From the NCBI GenBank assembly GCA_963931865.1, contig OZ007510.1, forward strand, positions 7,913,399 through 7,977,398: a stretch of 64,000 bases of DNA, read 5' to 3'. The notes beneath the pieces were generated by a model that saw nothing but the letters and a program-made list of their open reading frames with translations, was not told the DNA's origin and did not search any database. Position numbers and translations under genes: made by a program. Position 1 is the stretch's first letter. Every line of letters starts with the position of its first letter. This stretch comes from Axinella damicornis. Taxonomy: Eukaryota; Porifera; Demospongiae; Axinellida; Axinellidae. Shown here piece by piece: positions 33,901 through 44,046 of the stretch.

Positions 33901-35820
33901 ACACCATACCTTGTGGAGATCTTCAACACAGATGAGGAGAGAGTTTCCAACATCTCCACCTCTCAGCACTCTGTTTCCTGTGGCATGTAGGAAGTCACAC
34001 AATTAACAGCAAATCAATAAATTGACTAACATGATTTTTGTCTGTTACCTCCACAAAGCTGATTCAGTGGCCATATCAGGGGCTCTACAATATACTTGTT
34101 GGCTAGCAGCTTCTGTGAAGACATCATAGTGGAAATAGTTGCCACTGCCACTCGTAAGAACTGCCTGCCAACACCCTCCTTGGGTAGGTGAAGCAAGGCC
34201 AAGACCTACAGTACAAAAAGAGATTGAAATAAAGTCAACTTTAATGTGTTGACAACTGAGCATATGTGCATGTGTACGTGCCTAGATAAAAATTTAACAA
34301 TCTGGGGATGGATAAGTCAACAGCATCTCAAGAGCAGACAATTTGCATACATCTATAGAGTGCGACCACTCATGCTTGCATATAGGCTAGTAGTCTCGGA
34401 ACCAGACTTTGGGTTGGGAGTCTGGTTCCGAGACTAATAGGCTAGCTGATGTGGAGCTGACCTGAGGGCATACAAGGGAGTAGTACTCCTCCACTGAGGC
34501 TGCCTGCGCGGGACAGCTGGCGATGATGCGAGCCACTGCTTGGCACTTCCTCCAGTCATCAGCACTCTCCTCTCCCCCCACCTTCCCACCTTCTATCAAC
34601 CTCCCACCAGGTCCAGTTACTGCAAAAGATACGAGAGCACAAGTCAGAAATATCGTATGTACCCTGATAATAAACTCCACTTGCAAAGATGGTACCTTAC
34701 CACTAGTGGCTTCAAAGATCCCCCTCAGTACATGCTGGACTCCATTCTTTTTCATCAGGCATGCAGAGAGCAGTTGGCCGCATGCCTTCTGAAGCCATCG
34801 TGGGCTCTTTATCCGACCGCTCCCCGACACCTTTGTTCCTCCTTCGGTAGTGCCCAACTTCCCTCGGCTACCATCACGCTTCTGAGCTTGAGGTGGCCTG
34901 GTGCTGTCAGCAGACGGCATGCCTTGCAGCGTCAATAGTTCACGTATTACAAGAGGCTGGTACACACGATCCAACAGCTGCTGCAGAGCCTCTACACAAC
35001 GCTCCCTTTCGACAGCTGTAATTGCTCTTGGACTATGACCCACATCTGAGCCATTGCTTTCTTTTTCCATAACGACATCACCTGGGGTTGCTGGTAGCAC
35101 ATGGGTTCCACTCATAGTGTTACTTGGTTTGTTCGATGCTGAATCTGACCCAATACACCTGTCCATTGGCCCATAACAGACCTGTATCAGTGATGCTAGA
35201 ATGTCAGACAGGTGCCGGGATAGGACAGTAGGCCCCAAAACTAAATTCTCTGCACATTGTACGAGTACCTGACAGCACGCAAACAGATGCCATGATTTTT
35301 CGGTGTACAGGGTGCGCTGGGATTTTGCAACTGACTTGGCATGACTCAGTCTCAACTCCAGCAGGGTGTCTACCCCAGGAATGAGGTATGGATAGATCCC
35401 TAGGGACACAATGAACTGCACCAAACTCTGCACCAGCTTTAGGTCAGACGCACCTAGGAGGGCTTTGGGGGTAGGGTGCATAGGATTTTTAGACTCTCCT
35501 TCAGTTGACGACTGAGAAGCAATGTCCTGTTTCTCTAGAAACTTCAGTGCTTCATCAAGGGTGATAAGAAGACATAATGCTTCAACTGTGAACTCAAAGT
35601 AAGTTGCTTGTACTCCTTCAACAGAAGCTTGACTGATGGAGTACGCATACCTAAGGTGGTTCAACTTTTGTCCTAGCTCTGCAAACTCTGGCTGCCTTAG
35701 ATGAGCTTTTAAGGACTCCACATTAGCCTGCAGCCTCTCCACCAACCCTTCTCTACATCCAGGAGTGGTTTCAGTGGACACAAGCAGCTTCACAGCCAGC
35801 AAGATGGTTGGTAGATCCAT
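30972..35820 (-). CDS. TANGO6: Transport and Golgi organization protein 6 homologue (TANGO6)
   Basis: TANGO6 is a large ARM/HEAT-type helical-repeat protein of the RTP1 family, linked to Golgi organisation and, in yeast, to nuclear import of RNA polymerase II. Ten coding exons: 34701-35820, 34462-34619, 34049-34205, 33910-33977, 33565-33674, 32549-33287, 31531-32487, 31288-31401, 30972-31154, where the first two may be one exon if the 81-nt intron is retained; so nine exons with that intron counted. Total 1201 residues (human about 1094). The best-conserved stretch is the C-terminal repeat region with PLVPVQGHGLIALTKLIENR, YLAAINGLVALASAMPREVI, SDPMIRASSLSNLADVC and ILQTDKEPKVRQAALVVLKL. The N-terminal half is helical and weakly conserved. 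The start codon faces that of the TFPT-like gene 67 bp away. Confidence 0.9.
33430..33545. mobile_element. Degraded pogo/Tigger-like fragment
   Basis: Contains ATTAAGGACAACCTCCGTAT and TTGAGAGGTTCCATT, resembling the inner part of the MITE at 22420-22633. It lies in a TANGO6 intron with no clean ends. Confidence 0.4.
34390..34436. mobile_element. Perfect 19-bp hairpin, family A-related
   Basis: TAGTCTCGGAACCAGACTTT and AGTCTGGTTCCGAGACTA flank a short loop. It lies about 25 bp from the 3' end of TANGO6 exon 34462-34619, inside the intron. Confidence 0.75.
34620..34700 (-). other. 81-nt in-frame intron of TANGO6
   Basis: The donor GTAAGG (34695-34700) and the acceptor CTTTTGCAG bound 81 nt with no stop codon in the coding frame. 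Splicing and retention both keep the reading frame, and retention would add 27 residues of hydrophobic, unconserved composition. Intron status is inferred from the strong splice signals. Confidence 0.6.
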
Positions 35821-35887
35821 CGGCTTATTATATCTATGCTCTAAATTAACGAATATTCAGTTCAAAATTTCTTTTTTTTTGCAGGTC
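35821..35887. promoter_or_regulatory. 67-bp space between TANGO6 and TFPT-like start codons
   Basis: The divergent ATGs are 67 bp apart. On the plus strand a T-rich tract ending TTTTTTTTTTGCAG lies three bases before the ATG at 35888 and looks like a 3' splice site. If so, the TFPT-like transcript has a 5' UTR exon that starts inside TANGO6. Confidence 0.45.
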
Positions 35888-37565
35888 ATGGACATGGCTG
35901 AGAAAAGTGATGCACTGCCTAGCCTAGCGCCTGTGGTGGTCAAGAGTGGTCCTCCAGACGTGGGCGGAGATATCTGGAGAAGAAAGTGCCAGAAGCTGAA
36001 GAGAAAATGCGAAGAATTTGAGCAGGTCAGCGATCATGCATGGGCATGGGAAACTTCGATCACCAAGAGATACATAATCATTACGTACATGTGACTGGTT
36101 TATGACTTTGCTGACAGTGTGCTCAGCTGATGTTAAAATGCATTGTTATAAAAACTGGTTATTGGGCCGGCAGGAAGTAGAGCAATGGGTTAGTGTATAT
36201 TAGGGCCAGGTCAGGTGCTCAATGTGAAGGTGTGTCTGTTACCAAGTATTTACATCCTGCCGGACAATCCATGTCATTAATAAAAATGTCTCCAAGTCAT
36301 TTAAAAATGTCTCCAAGACTGCACCCCAGATTAAATGGTAATGCCCCTCAAGGACTTCTCTGATGAGAAACAGATATTCGTTTTCTTGTTTTGCTTCTGT
36401 AGCTGAATGAGATTCTGTTTGCACGAACCAAGAGGATCCACGTAATGATCGAAAGAGCTGAAGCAGAAAAGAGGCAAGCAGATGGGGTTTGTCACTTTAC
36501 TAAGTGCTATACTCACAACTGATAATTTGTTCTGGGCTCCATTTAACTATACAGAGTTTTCATGCTCAGTATCTAGTGTATGCAGTGCTGCTTGGCTATC
36601 AATACATTAAGATTTTAACGTGTGTGTGTCTGTGAGTGACGGAAGTGGGATGTTCGTTGGGCGGGACTAGACTATAGTGACACGCGACCTTCGTACTTCA
36701 ATTTATTTACTGAACCTCGAACTCCGCGAAGACTGTTCGAGAACATTGAGTGGGAATCCAGCTGGGGCTGAAAGCGGATGCATGCAATCGGGGAGCAGCA
36801 GTTGAAGCGGACGCAATCGGGGAGCAGCAGCCGAAGCGTACGCGATCGGGATCAGCAGCTGAAGCGGACGCAATCGAGGAGCAGCAGCTGGAAGCGGACT
36901 CAATCGGGGGGCAAGCGGACGCAATCGGGGAGCAGCAGCTCTGCACAGAGAGCTGTCCGGCGCCGGATTACTCACGGTAGGCGAACGAGGGGGAAGTAGC
37001 TGAGCGAGCGAAGCGAGCAAAGCTACTTGTAGTAATGCAGAACATTTACGAAACAATACAAGAAGAAGAATTAAAGTTCCTGTTCTTTGATTTAACTCAT
37101 CAGATTTCTTATTGGGAGACTTGAACAGTACGAGGACATTGAATTTCCATCAAAGGACCCGAAAATTTCTGCCTCACACATCGACACTGCTAGTGTTAAA
37201 ACAGAGTTAATTAGAGACGACATCAAGAAGGAGGAAAAATCGAGGGCTGTTGGGCCCCCACCAGCATTGCTTGGTCCCTTCCCTACCAGTAAACAGCAGG
37301 ATGACAGTGGTGCATCTAATGCAGGTGAGATTGCAATGTTACATGATATTCTTATAGGGTCATGTGAGACAGTGCAATAGTGTTGTTTATATTAGTACAA
37401 ATTCATGTGATAACGTCACATAATGTCACATGAGATGAGCAGAGGGTCATGTGAGGCAGTGTCCCACTGTCCCTTTCCCGGATGATGGGCCACTCATCTT
37501 GGCTGCTCTTACCTTTGCAGGACTCTCAGCCACTGGCTGATGAGACATTCCTGTCAAAAATTAAC

Positions 37566-37609
<44 letters not shown>

Positions 37610-38647
37610 GCCTATTCACAGGTACACCCACTACCACCTCTGGCATCGTTCAGCGCTCTCCCGCTACTACTGCAGCCCTATCTCTACCTGCACCCCAGGT
37701 GAACCCAAAGTCCAAGCAGCCAGGGGCCTCTGCCGCCAGCACCTCAGCTCGTGCTCCGAAGCAGAAACGAGCAACTAAAGCAGCTCCAGTATCCGGAGGG
37801 GGGAAGCCTAAGAAAGAGTCCACGAGGAGGAAGAAGTCAGACGCAGACCCCCTTGCTCCAAAGAAGCCGTCCAATTCCTTCTTTTGGTTCTGCCAGGAGC
37901 GCCGGCCTGCACTGCAGGCACACTTCAAGGGGGAGGGCGTGTCGGGACAGCACGACCTCACCAAGGTCCTGGCCAAACTCTGGAGTGAGACAAATGCAGA
38001 GGACAAGAAGGTATGTTGTACCAATTGCGTGTAACTGACCAAATAGTGGATATCGTACGCATCATGAAGCAGCACTTACAGGCTCTGCATCCTGATACTG
38101 GATGTATTGTTGACATGGCTATAATTATACAGTGTATGTAACTCTATGTCAAGTTCTGAACAAAGGGGTGACACTCCCATTGACGCCGTAGTCAGAGCTG
38201 CGACCGGGGTCAAGAAATCTTGACCATCATTTTTGCTGCTTGACTGCTTGACCCCATCGCAAAAAGGCTCTTGACCGTTTGACTACGCCGTATTTCAGCC
38301 GTTGACCGCTACAGAAGAATGCGTAGCGACTGCAGCCTTTCCTTAGTATACGGGGTCAAGATTCGCTGATAAGCCCGGTTGCAGCTCTGACTACAGCATG
38401 TATGGGAGTGTCACCCCCTTGATGAATAAACCTACCTCCTCCTCATTACGTGTTCTTCTAGTTCTTTCTTTGCCGTTCTTCTCCTTTCTCCCTGCAGAAG
38501 TACTATGAGCTGTATGCAGAAGACAAGAAGCGATACGACAGAGCAATGGAGGAGTACACAAAGAATAAGAAACTCGCAGCTCTAGTGGCAGAGACAGGAG
38601 TGGACGGTGGCACCAGTCAAGACAACAGTGACAAACCCTCCAGCTAG
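35888..38647 (+). CDS. NHP10/TFPT-like INO80-complex subunit with HMG box
   Basis: Likely a subunit of the INO80 chromatin remodeller. Five coding exons, 35888-36025, 36403-36473, 37104-37324, 37622-38010 and 38498-38647, give 322 residues. Residues about 28-88 match the TFPT (INO80F) coiled-coil domain: WRRKCQKLKRKCEEFEQLNE, then AEKRFLIGRLEQYEDIE. A basic Ser/Ala-rich linker follows. Residues about 219-297 form an HMG box beginning DPLAPKKPSNSFFWFCQERR and ending KKYYELYAEDKKRYDRAMEE, which resembles yeast Nhp10. Vertebrate TFPT, as I recall it, lacks the HMG box. Intron 2 uses a GC-AG pair (AAAAGAG|GCAAGC); the GT alternatives nearby break the frame. Intron 3 carries repeat R1. Family assignment is by memory of the two domains. 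Confidence 0.85.
36636..37030 (+). repeat. Dispersed repeat R1, copy 2
   Basis: Reverse-orientation relative of 1908-2338. It shares GTGACGGAAGTGGGATGTTC, TGACACnCGACCTTCGTACT, the GGAGCAGCAGCTGAAGCGG tandem core and a right arm with GGATTACTCACG(G)TAGGC and GGGGGAAGT(A/T)GCTGAG. The core has a different number and order of units. It lies in intron 3 of the TFPT-like gene. Confidence 0.8.
37566..37609. repeat. (TATC)n microsatellite
   Basis: About eleven TATC units just upstream of exon 4 of the TFPT-like gene. Confidence 0.9.
38162..38421. mobile_element. MITE H (AAGGGGGTGACACTCCCAT ends)
   Basis: AAAGGGGTGACACTCCCAT at the left is inverted as ATGGGAGTGTCACCCCCTT at the right. The 260-bp interior repeats TTGACCG(T)TTGAC-type motifs in both directions. 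It lies in the last intron of the TFPT-like gene, 76 bp before exon 5. A second, 5'-only copy is at 44460. Confidence 0.85.
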
Positions 38648-38991
38648 CTGTAGCCCACTTCATTCAGATACACCTCACACTCCCCCTCCCCCCTTCCCAC
38701 TGGCATCTGCTTTCTTGACTGTACATGCATTTGTGACCTTTAAACCACAATAATTATTGGCCAGTCCAAGTCAGATGACCTTGCATCATGCATGGTATCC
38801 TATATACCACTTCCATAGTTAACACAGATGCCATGCTGAGCTGCATGCATATAGCTACCCAAACTTCAGCCATCACAGGATGGCCATCAATTATAGCATT
38901 GGTAACTGGTGGCATACCAGTGTCATTGCAGTGCTCATAAACTCCTGCGGATCCATAATGACATGCAGAATTGATCTATGTGTATACGTGT

Positions 38992-39022
<31 letters not shown>

Positions 39023-40125
39023 GCATATGAATAGAGATGGTTCAGTGAGTTTGCTACTGCTATAGACAGGATATTATGCATGCAGGGAACAAATTGGAGA
39101 CTGTCATTCCTGTAGCAAAACCCCACTTACATTCCACATGCACTGTAGGCTTTAATGTAGTCTCGTTCCCAGGCACTCGGTAATTACACTGACATACAGG
39201 TTGCATCTGTTAAACTTTAATCTTGGAAATTTCAAAATGGCAGTAACTACACAGCAACATAGTGTCTAGTGTGACAACGTGTGAACCACCATGCTGTTGG
39301 TTACTAGCAACATTGCACAAGGCCGATTGAGAGACCAGTCAGCAGTAGAGTGTCCATCTCTTTTAGAAGAAGCCAGAGGAGTGTGTGTAGAAGTTGTCAG
39401 AGTAGGAGTCTGTCAGCCCTCTGGAGGAAGACAAGACCAAAACACTTCATATCACATGACTACCCCACATACCTGTACTGTGAACTCTATTGGTGAACAT
39501 ACGACACAATATTACACTGCTGGTAGGGGAAAAATTGTGCCGCGCAAGTAATGTTTGAGCTTAGGATTGGCCTACAAAGATTCTGACTAGCCTCGTTCCC
39601 AGGCTCCCCCCTGTGCGCGCGGTGAAGAAAAATATCAGCAGTGTAAGTGTTCACGTCACTCACGTGCAGCAGCTGCTGTATAATATTGTACGTAGTTTTG
39701 AAGCATGGAACCGAGAGTTACAAGTCTTAGCCTGTAGAAGCGTAAACAAACACCACGCTGTGCAGTACATGGCGCTCATCAATCCTCGGGGACAGATTCT
39801 CGTCACCGGACAGTGTGGAACGAGTAAGTCGCATTTTGTAGCTTATACTGAACTGTACCGCTATCCACGGGTGTCTGTATTGTCAGGTAATGTTCTTCGC
39901 AGTCGTCGCCATTGGTAAATCTTCCCTACGTCGCTCTATCGCTGCCACAGAAGTCGGCACGCTCCAGTTGTGACGTAACAGATAAGTGAATTATAGCAGT
40001 GACGTCAACGTGCCGCGTATCACGTGTGAAAGCGTACCAGGCTCTCTGCCCCAGTATTTTTCGTCGGCGCGTGCAGGGGGAGGAGCCTGGGAACGACACA
40101 TAACCCTTGCACATTCTAAATTAAT
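38648..40125. other. 3' intergenic stretch between TFPT-like gene and POLDIP3
   Basis: Convergent 3' ends. It holds a (GT)n plus 18-G tract (38986-39023), a lone family A half (39159-39175) and the 509-bp element at 39588-40096. A 100-codon open frame inside that element (39613-39918) has no recognisable domain. No gene is supported. Confidence 0.6.
39588..40096. mobile_element. Larger family A-ended element (about 510 bp)
   Basis: TAGCCTCGTTCCCAGGCTCC, then CCCCTGTGCGCGCGGTGAAG and AAAAATA, at the left is matched by the inverse at the right (TATTTTTCGTCGGCGCGTGC, then AGGGGGAGGAGCCTGGGAAC, then GA). The arms are about 45 bp. The unique centre is CACGTG-rich. This may be an element that mobilised extra DNA or a longer parent of the short MITEs. 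Confidence 0.65.
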
Positions 40126-43100
40126 TTACCTCTGTCCATATCCACTGGAAGCCATCCTGCTCCGAGAGGTGGTCTGGAGTTTGCACACCATGGGCTGCCC
40201 ATCCAGGTTCCGCTGGTTGTATTTCTTAAACGCCTCCAGCGCATCATCTTTGAATTTGAAGATGACTTCAGCCATCCCAGGGGCAGGCATGAGGATTGCC
40301 TCTACTGGTCCCACAGCACCACACAACTCCTAAAGGAGGGGAGGAGTTGCCAGCTAAACTCATACAGCTACCACCAACACCAGCCTATTCACACTCTATC
40401 TAAGCTAATCAGTTGCTGATTGGCTTGTGGGCAAGTTAGCAGGCTTGCTAATTTGACCCTCAGACTTGATAATGAATTCATTAATAACTTCAGCTTCTGA
40501 GAGTGGTTATGTAATATCTGCCCAACAATCTGAGTGTGTCACAAACTATTTGTGAACTCACAGCTACATCATTCTTGGAGACAGTGTCGCTGAGATTGGA
40601 GATGATCATGGAGGTCATGGTGGTAAGTGCCTTGGGTCGCACGGAGAAGGAGGAGCGAGAGGAGGTATACTGACTGTCATAGCCAAGGTCTGCCACAGGC
40701 GAGGGGGAACGACTGTAGCGCAGCTGGAAATAGACAAGTTGGAAGGGTGAGCATTTGCACACAAACATGACAACAGCACTTCATTCATAGTCATCTATCA
40801 CCCTTGCTCACAGTACATAACCACATGCTTCTTACATTAACTCTTTACCAACCAATGACTGCAAAAGCCGTCATGAGCTCCCATAAGCCATAAGAATTTA
40901 TATGGGGGCTTTAATACTAGGCGTTATACTTTAATACAGAGTTTTGCTTCCTTAAGCTGTTTCTTATGGTTGGTAAAGAGTTAAAGAGAAAAAGGTGGAT
41001 ACAAGGTTACTGTTTGACATCTCTGCCTTGACTTACTGGTGCTCGGGAGAACCCTCCTCCCATGTTCCTTTCTCGGTCGCTCGCCATGGTCCCGCCCCCC
41101 AGTGCAGCGGTGATGGCAGAAGCAAGAAACTCCTCCCTGCCCCTCATGTAGCTTTCCTGGCGTGACTCCTTACTCCGGGCAATGGCTGCAGCTAGCCGCT
41201 CTTCACGACGGTATGAACTAGAAGGGTACTGAGGGGGAGAAGGGTAGCGGTAGGCCCATCGCAATATGCATGCGAAAAGCTTGGTTCACAGCACAGGGCC
41301 ATACAGATGCTGAACAGGTACCTACTGTATGTGTAATCATAAATCCACCTCCAAACAGAAGTTGAAGAGTAGGCATCCTTTCCCTGTTCCCAAACACACT
41401 CCGCTCCCCCCTTCCCATCTGTATCTTTTATGACAATTGGACAAAACACACAAACGCTTGTAACTAGCTAGCTAGCTCTATCAAGCAACACAAATTCCCC
41501 TCTAGCCCACAAGGTCCACCTCAAAAAGCTTCACTAGTGAACACTAGGCATTCCTCCCCCTACCCCCAGGTCTGTTTAGCTACAACCAAGTGAACAAACA
41601 ATGGCAGGAAACAAAAACACAAATACTTAGCTCAGGCTTGTGGTTGCCAAGACGATTCTTTGGTGAGTATGTTACCAAATGCCACAGACGAAAGTACACA
41701 CACACACACAGAAGAGAATTGTGAGGTCAAAAGAACAAGCTTCGGTAAGGACGGTGGGTGTTTCTGGTTTGGTTAGTATTTGTGGAGAGGAGATGATGGT
41801 GAGTCAATGGAAGACTATGAACTACATAACGGAAAAGGCAGAAGTGGAAAGGAACCTCGCTGAGTGAACTGCAGAAAGCTGAACACCACTGCAAATGAGA
41901 AGGTTGAAGAGCTGCATATGCATCAGCAGAAGGCGGAAGAGCTGCACGTCACAGCAGAAGGCGGAAGGAAGAGCTCCAGCAGAAGGCGGAAGAGCTGCAT
42001 ATGTCACAGCAGAAGGCGGAAGAGCTGCATGTCACAGCAGAAGGCGGAAGAGCTGCATATGCACCAGCAGAAGGCGGAAGAGCTGCATATGTCACAGCAG
42101 AATGCAGAAGAGTCGCACATGACACAGCAGAAAGCTCCCTTGTGGAGCTCTGGTTTGCTTGGTTCAAAGGTGGTCAAATATGGGGCTGGAGAGGGTCTGA
42201 GAAAAAGGCTAAGATGACCAAAGAAGACAGTAGTGTAGAAGACAAGGAACTGAGCCAATTGGAGTCGGGCTGAAGGTGCTACAATGGGAGAGAAGACTAA
42301 GGTTGACGGCAAGACTATGCAGTGTTAGTGGCAGCGACAGCAAGAGTAAGAGGTTGGCGGCAGTTGATGGCAAGATCAAGCACACCTAACTGTGGCAAAC
42401 TTGAGCAAGCTCAACAGCAATGATGCTATGGGAAGATCAATGTAATTGAGAAGACAAACAGCTGAAAGGTAATAAACAACGGCGACTGGGACAAGCTGGA
42501 ATTACAGAATGACAGAGATCAGAGCTGTGATAAGGGATGAGAAGTGGAACAAAGGTAAGGGTCGATTCTACAAGTCAGAGTCAAGCCTGTCAGCCATCTT
42601 CTGGGATTGTGGCCGGACAAGATTCAAGGAAACAAACAGACACCTCGCTGATAGATGACAGAGTAACGTAAAGAACACCACAAACGAAAGGTTAGAAAGG
42701 TCATAAAAGACAAGCTGTTGTCCTGAGAAGTGAGTCGGGCAAAGCAGCAACATCTTACATACATCACATACACACAAACAACAACAGTCGAGAGCAGTAC
42801 CACGACTACAATGACACCAAGGTGCTGACAATCGCGTGGGCTACAAACTAGTCTCGTTCTCTGGGCATGAGACTCCCTACAAACTTACCACTACCTAGCA
42901 TTCACTAGTGAACAAGCTGTGTTGTGTCATCCACATGTTGAGCTGAGTTGATCAGCGACATACACAAGAATGTAGAATTTCCGGGCTTACTTGTACTGAT
43001 AGGTGACTTCTCACCTCGGAAGCGGTTCTGGTCATTCCTGGAACTGTCACAGTAATCTTCTTTGCCTCTTCAAAGGAGGGAAGTCGGGGAGGGGAGTCCC

Positions 43101-43545
43101 TGCGTTGTCGAGAAATGGGGCCTGGGTCACTCCGTCGAGGCCGATGAGGGGCAGAGAAAGTTGGCGGGGAACGAGGTCTTGCCACCTGGGGACGGAATCT
43201 GGGTGATTGGCTAGTACCCCTGGAGGGACGGGGGCGGAAAGCAGCGGGCGAGGGCTTAGGCTTTGCTGGAGGCTGTTTGGGTCCTAGCTTTGCTCTTAGA
43301 TCAACCACAGCCGTCTTCTGTTTCTTGGCTAAAACATCACGAAGATCTGAAACTGGTGCCACCCCTCCGTTCTGGAATTGTTTCTGTTGTCCCTGCGGGC
43401 GTCCCTGTCCTCTCCCTTGCCAGCCCTGCTGCCTGCCCTTCTGGCCTCCACCCCATTGCTGCTGCTGTCCCGACTTCCCTTGCTGCCCACCTTTCTTCTT
43501 CAATTGAACCAGCTCATCCAGTGACATGTCAACCTTGGAGGCCAT
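40126..43545 (-). CDS. POLDIP3: POLDIP3 / SKAR-like mRNA export adaptor
   Basis: POLDIP3 (SKAR, PDIP46) is an RRM protein that binds UAP56 and the exon-junction complex and works in mRNA export and translation. Four coding exons, 42991-43545, 41037-41228, 40562-40723 and 40126-40329, give 370 residues (human 421). The UAP56-binding motif MSLDELVQLKKK lies at residues 7-18. A Gln/Gly/Arg-rich and Pro/Arg-rich region follows, with repeats of the DLRAKLG / DLRDVLAKK kind seen as DAR(E/L)KL in the human protein. The RRM begins at about 286 (TSMIISNLSDTVSKNDVAEL) and contains PGMAEVIFKFKDDALEAFKK and RNLDGQPMVCKL. The 1.76-kb first intron contains a 30-bp minisatellite. It is divergent with TRAF7. 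Confidence 0.9.
40837..40984. mobile_element. MITE I (TTAACTCTTTACCAACC ends)
   Basis: TTAACTCTTTACCAACCA at the left is inverted as TGGTTGGTAAAGAGTTAA at the right, 148 bp in all. Both outer ends are TTAA, as in piggyBac-type insertions. It is in POLDIP3 intron 2. Confidence 0.8.
41895..42135. repeat. 30-bp minisatellite in POLDIP3 intron 1
   Basis: About eight copies of GAGCTGCATATGCACCAGCA plus GAAGGCGGAA, some shortened. In one plus-strand frame it reads EELHMxQQKA repeats, but it is antisense to and inside an intron, with stops on entry, so it is not called a gene. Confidence 0.9.
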
Positions 43546-44046
43546 TTCCCTCTCTCACTTCGTGTCAAGTTAAAAATTATCTGTATACAAAATGGCACTT
43601 TGCAAACAATTTCTCTCCAATTGTTGCACAAAATCAACCCTTCACGTTGGAGTTGTCGAGTTTTTATCTGTTGGGGTCGGCCTTGCCTTGGTCACTTGAC
43701 AGCTGCGAATTTTTCACAAGTTCACCTGCCTGGTAAAAAGTACAAGTACAACTGGTATTCTCTCTTCCGCCTTCTCTCACACCGAGTGGATAGTGTCGCT
43801 AACGTAGCTGCTGCTGTTCTTGGCTGCTCAGTTTTCCTGAAAGTGTCGAAGCAACACGAAAAGATGTAAAAGCCGCCCTCCTTTTTTTTCTAGCACATGG
43901 ACGGGTTGGAATTAATAGTGACGTAACTCTATTGTCTGTGATGTCATAAATAATTTGCACATTAACCCCTGGCGGCCGGTCGAGGCTGCAGAGGGTGTGG
44001 TCAACAGCCAACAACTAGCTGACAACAAGCAAGATCTGAAGTAACA
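43546..44046. promoter_or_regulatory. Divergent 5' region of POLDIP3 and TRAF7
   Basis: 501 bp between opposed start codons, containing the 5' UTRs and presumably both promoters. A CRE-like TAGTGACGTAAC lies near 43916 and a TGTGATGTCA near 43938. No TATA box is evident. Confidence 0.45.

Noticed and set aside
39613..39918. 101-codon plus-strand frame
   Set aside because: It lies wholly between the arms of a MITE-like element, has no recognised domain and has no splice partners.
41864..42312. Open frames with EELHMHQQKA or SSAFCCD repeats
   Set aside because: They follow a 30-bp tandem repeat inside POLDIP3 intron 1. The coiled-coil look comes from the unit alone, and stops lie on both sides.
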